Origin: Bacteroidota bacterium
GTDB taxonomy: Bacteria > Bacteroidota > Ignavibacteria > Kapaibacteriales > NICIL-2
Assembly: GCA_019695345.1 (NCBI GenBank)
Contig: JAIBAE010000008.1
Span: 1 to 64,000 of the forward strand
Length of the DNA: 64,000 nucleotides
Direction of reading: 5' to 3'
Shown here: positions 63,173 to 64,000 of the stretch, piece by piece
Position numbering within the stretch: the stretch's first letter is position 1
Layout of the letters: each line of letters starts with the position of its first letter
Made by a program: the position numbers and the translations under genes
The notes under the pieces: generated by a model
The model's input: only the letters and a program-made list of their open reading frames with translations
The model's database searches: none
What the model was told of the DNA's origin: nothing

Positions 63173-63207
63173 AAGACCATGATACACCAATCATGGTCTT
63201 TTTTTAT
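63173..63207 (+). terminator. Rho-independent terminator after nuoB
   Basis: AAGACCATGAT (63173-63183), loop acacca, ATCATGGTCTT (63190-63200), then TTTTTATT. A perfect 11-bp stem. Confidence 0.93.
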
Positions 63208-63217
63208 TCCATCATGG

Positions 63218-63284
63218 TTCCCCGCCTCTGCCGAAGCTAACGTACAGCGCGCCAACCCGGTGCGAACCGACCGTGGTGCTTCGC
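63218..63284 (+). repeat. Family B intergenic repeat, copy 10
   Basis: CCCCGCCTCTGCCGAAGC, GCGCGCCAACCCGGTGCGAA, ending GCTTCGC. Left arm of an inverted pair with 63415-63484. Confidence 0.85.
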
Positions 63285-63289
63285 ATTGA

Positions 63290-63370
63290 CTTTGCGTTCT
63301 TATGTCTGAATCCTTGCGTTCTTTGCGAGCAATACACATAAAGAGAAGTTCACGCAAAGTTCGCAAAGCA
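63290..63370. repeat. CGCAAAG inverted-repeat patch between two family B copies
   Basis: CCTTGCGTTCTTTGCG at about 63311 faces ACGCAAAGTTCGCAAAG at about 63352. Same layout as 17755-17850. Confidence 0.6.
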
Positions 63371-63414
63371 GGGGAACTTGAAGTATGGTAAGTAAAGCAA
63401 ATCCGTAATTGAAT

Positions 63415-63484
63415 CCGCGCTGCTGCAACGGTTGGTTCCGCCCGGGTGACGGTGCAGAAGGATTGCTTCGGCTTATGCGGGGAA
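63415..63484 (-). repeat. Family B intergenic repeat, copy 11
   Basis: The minus strand reads GCCGAAGC, ACCGTCACCCGGGCGGAACC, CCAACCGTTGCAGCAGCGC: the second hairpin subtype. Nothing else is seen up to 63609 besides a promoter-sized gap. Confidence 0.7.
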
Positions 63485-63609
63485 TCAAAATACTTCCCAT
63501 TTTATTTTTTGGCATCCGCTGCCGATACTATTGGCAAACTACCGCACCGGATGCGCTTAGGTGTGCATGGATAGCACACAGTCACCACACTCCATACAAG
63601 GAGCTTTCT

Positions 63610-64000
63610 ATGGCATCACCCATAGTACAACACAGTATATTCTATAGATTACTACAATACACAACCTATGTGTTGTTGTTGGCAGTTGCATATTACCAAA
63701 CAGGATGCAGCGACCCCGTTGTAGAACCTGATGCAAGTTTAACCTACTACGATGCCGCCGATTACGATGGCGACCGTTTAGCTACCGATTGGTTTGATGT
63801 AATGAACGATTGCGTACGCCTGACGCCCGGGTTCACCGACCCCGTTGCAGCACGCGCGTATGGATATGCCGGCATTACCTTTTACGAATCCGTTGTGTAT
63901 GGTTTCCCCGATAATAAATCGTTGGTTGGGCAAATTAACGGGTTAACATCGGTACCACGTCCGGACACTACTAACAAACGGTTCCAATGGTCGGTTGTTG
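63610..64000 (+). CDS. Vanadium-haloperoxidase/PAP2-like lipoprotein (N-terminal part)
   Basis: Partial, 130 codons to the window edge. ATG at 63610 is preceded by AAGGAG. A lipoprotein-type signal (LLLAVAYYQTGC, lipobox Cys about 33) is followed by TDWFDVMNDCVRLTPGFTDP and VAARAYGYAGITFYESVVYG, the N-terminal region of FCB vanadium-dependent haloperoxidase/PAP2 phosphatase-like proteins. The catalytic Arg/His residues would lie further on and are not visible, so haloperoxidase versus phosphatase activity is undecided. Confidence 0.75.
   Translation, partial: MASPIVQHSIFYRLLQYTTYVLLLAVAYYQTGCSDPVVEPDASLTYYDAADYDGDRLATDWFDVMNDCVRLTPGFTDPVAARAYGYAGITFYESVVYGFPDNKSLVGQINGLTSVPRPDTTNKRFQWSVV

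Overview
The window looks like the chromosome of a flagellated FCB-group bacterium. It has T9SS-type C-terminal sorting domains on secreted proteins, Bacteroidota-style metal-resistance genes and a hook/basal-body flagellar operon. That combination fits the Kapabacteria/Ignavibacteria-Chlorobi neighbourhood better than classical Bacteroidetes, but this placement is inference, since no rRNA is present. Genes are dense and mostly native, with moderately low GC. Intergenic gaps are unusually rich in short dispersed repeats.

Layout. 1-2.4 kb: phosphate ABC transporter pstC-pstA-pstB (minus, pstB cut by the window edge). 2.6-6.4 kb: a large T9SS-sorted Asp-box protein, a Cys-rich secreted protein and a one-domain LuxR-type regulator. 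7-13.4 kb: leuS, a GxxExxY protein, a STAS anti-sigma antagonist, a Bax-inhibitor-1 protein and a TPR protein with 51-residue internal repeats. 13.9-22 kb: GNAT, secreted beta-helix protein, PKD+sulfatase-modifying-factor-like lipoprotein, diheme lipoprotein, TPR lipoprotein, PhoD-like phosphatase. 22.1-35.5 kb: a metal-handling region. It comprises an HMA/AraC regulator, a multicopper oxidase, an intact OprB-like porin, and a leftward operon (DUF6660, CusA-OMF fusion, CusB, MerC-GDCCVxC, P1B ATPase). It ends in a 5'-truncated second copy of the porin. 35.9-45.6 kb: lipoprotein, MlaE permease, glycosyltransferase, DUF6886, moaD-moeB/rhodanese-moaE, AAA ATPase, zinc-protease lipoprotein, DUF1569, pentapeptide protein. 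46-55.3 kb: flagellar operon fliJ-motE-fliK-flgD-flg_new-flgE with an enormous FliK. 55.7-64 kb: yifB/comM, an AT-rich secreted protein, a WG-repeat protein in a cassette-like setting, murG, nuoAB, and the start of a vanadium-haloperoxidase-like lipoprotein.

The most novel signal lies between the genes. Family A (17 copies) is a roughly 60-nt element with boxes GCTATCGCCCGACCGCACC and TGCGGGAAAGA. The two boxes pair (CCGCA/TGCGG), and four copies carry compensatory base changes at the same pair, which argues for a conserved folded element. Seven copies start 4-17 nt after a stop codon in the sense of that gene. Family B (11 copies, GCCGAAGC...GCGCCAACCCGGTGCG) often forms inverted pairs with A or with itself, like BIMEs. 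Family C is a roughly 167-bp MITE-like element with terminal inverted repeats (2 copies). No transposase for any of them is encoded here.

No tRNA, rRNA or CRISPR array was recognised. Domain assignments are from reading motifs by eye; no database search was run.
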